Assembly (NCBI GenBank): GCA_032718475.1
Contig: JAUCBJ010004940.1
Location: forward strand, 1 to 41,400
DNA: 41,400 nt
Direction: 5' to 3'
Origin: Nemertoderma westbladi
Taxonomy: Eukaryota; Xenacoelomorpha; Nemertodermatida; Nemertodermatidae
Made by a program: the position numbers and the translations under genes. Under the pieces are notes generated by a model that saw nothing but the letters and a program-made list of their open reading frames with translations, was not told the DNA's origin and searched no databases. Below, one piece after another: positions 37,954 through 41,400 of this stretch. The first letter of the stretch is position 1. Each line of letters opens with the position of its first letter.

Positions 37954-40134
37954 ATAACAGATATTGCTTCTAGATTGCGGTGTAAGCAATCTAGTCGAAA
38001 GTACCGGTCGACCGGTAACCATTAGGCCTGGCTGTCTGATCATCCGGACCGGTACCTACTTACGGTACAGGTACAGCAGTATTATTCGATTGTGGTATTG
38101 TATACCGGTAGGCTGTTTAAGAGATTAGGGACTGTACACCCCTTGTTTCTTTTGGAGCTTACTTATTTCTGTCAGTTTTATTTATTTGTAGGCCAGTATT
38201 GAGCAGAAGGCGTGTAAGCCTGCTCAGATTGTACAGATAATTTGTAGGCTTGACTGTTGGCTAACTGTTGATTAGGTCTGAACGGATTGCAGTGCATGTA
38301 GAGTGTATGTCCGATAAAGAACGGTTAGGAAGTAGGGGCAGCCATAGATATAAGGTAAACCCCCATCTAAAGAATAAGTCGTACTACTGGGTTAGAACGC
38401 ATACTACTTAACCATTTCGGAGTCTGCATGTCCTGTAGTTTATTTAGGCTTGATAGTAGTCTGCCATCGTTTGGTCTGTACTTTGTTTGTGTAGTCTGTA
38501 CGGGTAGCGTATAATTTTATTTAGATAATTTGTAGGCTGGATAGTTGTCTGGCTGTTGTTGGGTTTGAGGAAATTTCGGTGTGTGTAGAGCATCTGTCCG
38601 ATGAAGTGCTAGTTAGGAAAGTAGGGGCTTCAAGTGCTGTGAGGTAAACCCCCTGTGAAAGAATAAGTCGTACTACTGGGTTAGAACGCATACTAACTAA
38701 TCATTTCGGAGTCTGCATATACCGTAGTTTGTTTAGGCTTGATAGTAGTCTGTCAGTATTTGGTCTGCATTTTGTTTGAGTAGTTTGTACGCGTAGCGTA
38801 ATATTTATTATTCAGAGTTTATGCGATTATTCGCAACATTCATTCCCCAAGTTTGTTCCTACAGTAATTGTGTTTGTTATACATACCGTTATAGTTAAAC
38901 TAACCCCGGTACTACATCAGGGCTGCTCGGCGTAGGTAAAGACTGGAGATTTTGTGCTTTGGTCACTCCGGCAGATACCGTGGTTCTTTTGGCTGTTCAA
39001 GTATTTTTAACTACTGATTATTTGTTGTACAAGTACTTGTACCTAATTTAGGGTTTAGTGTACAGTGCTTTCCGAAAGTAATTAGTGTAGGCATTATATT
39101 TGTGTTGTAAAGTGGTTGATAGGCACGTACGTTAGCTCTATTAACTTCTAGGTAGGGACACTCCGTGATACATAACGTAGTACCTATAGTGATACGGTTA
39201 TAGGTCGTCAGGCGGTGGTATTTTCCTATCTGGACAGCGCAGTATATTTACTACTACTTATTATTTTCAAATACCTTAGTACCCTGTCCGTTGTAATAAC
39301 CAGATATTCTAACCCTTTGTTAGGCTGGTTAGTAGACTTCTTGTAAAATTACCCTAAAAAATTTGTAATTGTGTATTTGTAATTAAATATTTGTGTTTAT
39401 TTAGAGATTGTAATCTCAACCCGAATTGTACGTAATTTGTAGTATTAAGTAACTTAGGTAAATTAGAATTATTTGTTTTAGTGTCTAACAAGTAGCACTC
39501 CACTGAGAGCGCACAACTTATGTGTAGTGACTCCCCCAGAAATAATTACATTTATTTCAAACATTGACAAAACCCATTAAACGGGTATATATATATTATA
39601 AATCAACTCATACGATTTATAAATAGTAGGCCTGCCATACAACAATTAGGTCTCAATATCAGTTGGACTACTGCTTAAATAACGGTAATAAAGTAAGTTA
39701 AAGTAACCAAGTAACCCTTAAAATTCAGAAATTCAATTATTATAAAATAATTGACATACCGGTATTTACAATAGGCTTATTATATTTATTTCTATAAATT
39801 TTAGGTTGAAATCATACCGGTATTCTGTAATTAATTCTAGTTAATAATTATACCTATATATACTATAAGTGTAAACTGCATACCGGTATCCACGATAGGC
39901 CTAATATATATTTATATATATTTGTGCTAAAATTATATACCGGTTTCTGTGAAAAACCTAGTCTGTAATAATACTTATATATACCATAAGCATACCGGTA
40001 TTCTAATATTATATACAGCACGCTACACTGAGTAGTAGTATCGGTAATTAATTACTAGGCTAGCAGTTATTACTGAATTACTGGACTTGCTTAGACTGTA
40101 ATATAGCAGTAGGCATTCAACTGGGTAAACAAAC
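37954..40134 (+). other. Leader of the second element
   Basis: No gene is present. It corresponds to 15730-17982 in inverse orientation, with the paired tandem units (about 38220-38800) and the TACCGGTA array (about 39753-40005) conserved. It begins ATAACAGATATTGC and, like the first copy, shows no TGG-type primer-binding site. Confidence 0.7.
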
Positions 40135-41400
40135 ATGTCTGATACTAAGCAGAACCTGTCAGACAGTTTATTAGATGTAACTATCTGCGACTCAGATAAG
40201 AGTGTAGAACCGTCTACACCTAAGTTCAGTTCACCTCCCACTGTGAGGAAGGTCATCCCTCCAGTAGTAATAACAGAACCTAGGCTGGTCCAACATCGTA
40301 GGTCTATCATAGGCACTCGAGCCCAGGTCAAGCGGGACCAAGAAGCAGCGGAACAGCAACAACCCGTGAGCCAAGAACTTATTTCTCAGCGGCCCGACAG
40401 CTCCAGTAGTGAAGATACTGTAGAACTGACACCCGAGCGCGGTGCAAAGATGACGGATGCGGTTTATTCGGATCCCCTTCTCATCCTGCCTGCAGCCGTA
40501 CTCACTAGGATATTGATCGCGGTGGAAGAACACCAGATCGATTGGGCGAGAAGTAAGCGATCGACTAAAGATAGTTATGAGGGATACACAAGGGAAGAAC
40601 TGAAGTCTATGGTCGAGTCGCAATGGAACTTCCCCGGACCCGGACTCCCGTTTGATTTATCAGAAGCTGCCTGGGAAGACATACACCGGATGGGAGTAGC
40701 CAAGGAGACCACCGATCCAGCTGTGTGGAAGAGGTCCGCAGCCGGATACGCACAGGGATTCTTCAGCTCTATGGAGCGAGTAGAAAAACAACTGTTTCAA
40801 CAACCCCAAGGACCTCAAGAGCAGGGACAACTGCTTTATCAAGTTAGAGAAAGAATTCTACGAATCAGGCTAATCTTATCAGCCTTTGAGGAGGCTTCTA
40901 AAAGAAGACAAGACACGTCGTTGCAAGTTGCTGTAAAGACTTGGTTTCAAAAGGTGAGTCTCCAGGTTCAAGGAACGGCTCAGTGGAAAGCCCAACTAGA
41001 TGAGCGCTCAACCCATGGAGAATCAACAGACGCTACATTTTCCCAAGTGGAGAGTGAAGCGACAGCAGAGAAACCGCATAAGAGGGATGCTATTGATATC
41101 TATCTGTCGGACTATCAACGTTTTGTAGGTGATGAAGAGCTGAGGAGAAGGCTAGAGGGACTTAGCCCTAATAGTGAAGGAGCCCAGCGTGTGTTGGACG
41201 CAATCGATGTGGATAGGTTAGCTGCGAACCAAGCTAAATTCAATGAAAGTATCCGCATCGCTAAGGTTCAAGAAGAACAAATAAAGAAAAAACGTATAGA
41301 AGACAGAAAGATACCAGCAGTGGCAGAGGCAGAAAGAAAAGCGACCTTGGCAGAAGCAGCGGCAGAGGCAAAAGCGGCAGCGGCAGAGGCAAAAGCGGCG
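40135..41400 (+). CDS. ORF1 of the second element, partial (422 codons, runs off the window)
   Basis: ATG at 40135 (MSDTKQNLSDSLLDVTICD) opens a frame with no stop to the window end. It aligns with the 502-aa ORF1 at 15729-14221 throughout. An in-frame deletion of about 11 codons removes the segment before HRRSIIGTRAQV. Many substitutions are present, yet WNFPGPGLPFDLSEAAWEDI and the charged coiled-coil start are kept. The window ends inside the Ala-rich repeat. An open frame despite divergence suggests that ORF1 has been under selection within the family. Whether the UAA before Gag, and RT, are present in this copy cannot be seen. Confidence 0.8.
   Translation, partial: MSDTKQNLSDSLLDVTICDSDKSVEPSTPKFSSPPTVRKVIPPVVITEPRLVQHRRSIIGTRAQVKRDQEAAEQQQPVSQELISQRPDSSSSEDTVELTPERGAKMTDAVYSDPLLILPAAVLTRILIAVEEHQIDWARSKRSTKDSYEGYTREELKSMVESQWNFPGPGLPFDLSEAAWEDIHRMGVAKETTDPAVWKRSAAGYAQGFFSSMERVEKQLFQQPQGPQEQGQLLYQVRERILRIRLILSAFEEASKRRQDTSLQVAVKTWFQKVSLQVQGTAQWKAQLDERSTHGESTDATFSQVESEATAEKPHKRDAIDIYLSDYQRFVGDEELRRRLEGLSPNSEGAQRVLDAIDVDRLAANQAKFNESIRIAKVQEEQIKKKRIEDRKIPAVAEAERKATLAEAAAEAKAAAAEAKAA

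Noticed and set aside
40023-40842. Minus-strand frames at 40023-40331, 40231-40623 and 40660-40842
   Set aside because: They are shadows of the plus-strand ORF1, which is open to the window end.

Overview
The window is AT-rich, transposon-dense DNA from an animal, probably an invertebrate. The evidence is a BEL/Pao-type LTR retroelement, a CR1/L2-like non-LTR retrotransposon carrying a 2A recoding peptide, piggyBac-type TTAA insertions, tRNA-like SINE pieces, and single-exon eukaryotic genes with AATAAA signals. I cannot name the species. No bacterial operon, rRNA, complete tRNA or CRISPR array is visible.

Layout. (1) 1-5956 and 22845-35870 are two direct copies of one segmental duplication. 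Each holds a repeated 14-base motif region, a SINE piece, an antisense LINE 3' fragment, a piggyBac transposase remnant, a second SINE piece, and one probable host gene on the minus strand (4923-5618 and 34858-35532). That gene encodes a small secreted or GPI-anchored surface protein. Copy 2 is longer because a solo LTR (23793-25030) and a whole LINE (26683-32761) inserted into it; copy 1 keeps the empty target sites. The LINE was itself invaded by a piggyBac-type element full of minisatellite (28469-30311) and by a 255-bp fragment. (2) 5957-6666 is a 710-bp inverted-repeat element ending in long G/C runs. It sits where homology between the two copies stops. (3) 6886-19180 is a complete 12.3-kb LTR retroelement in minus orientation with a perfect 5-bp target duplication. 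Its LTRs differ by one base outside one rearranged patch. It encodes ORF1 (502 aa, Ala-rich coiled coil), an in-frame UAA, then Gag (DUF1759, zinc knuckles) plus aspartic protease. Reverse transcriptase and integrase are missing: only the tail motif of the RT/RNase H region remains, fused after the protease. A broken, unrecognised ORF3 lies near the 3' LTR. (4) 19186-22844 holds degenerate dispersed and tandem repeats and the 5' part of another LINE. (5) 36794-41400 is the start of a second copy of the LTR element in plus orientation (LTR, leader, intact ORF1), cut by the window end.

How it fits together. The LTR element appears to have moved recently although it lacks RT and integrase and already carries broken ORFs, which suggests mobilisation in trans by a full-length relative. 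The two surface-protein paralogs differ heavily in the mature ectodomain, while their signal peptides, C-termini and noncoding flanks are nearly identical. That pattern suggests diversifying selection. The LINE has an N-terminal hydrophobic leader ending in a canonical 2A motif.
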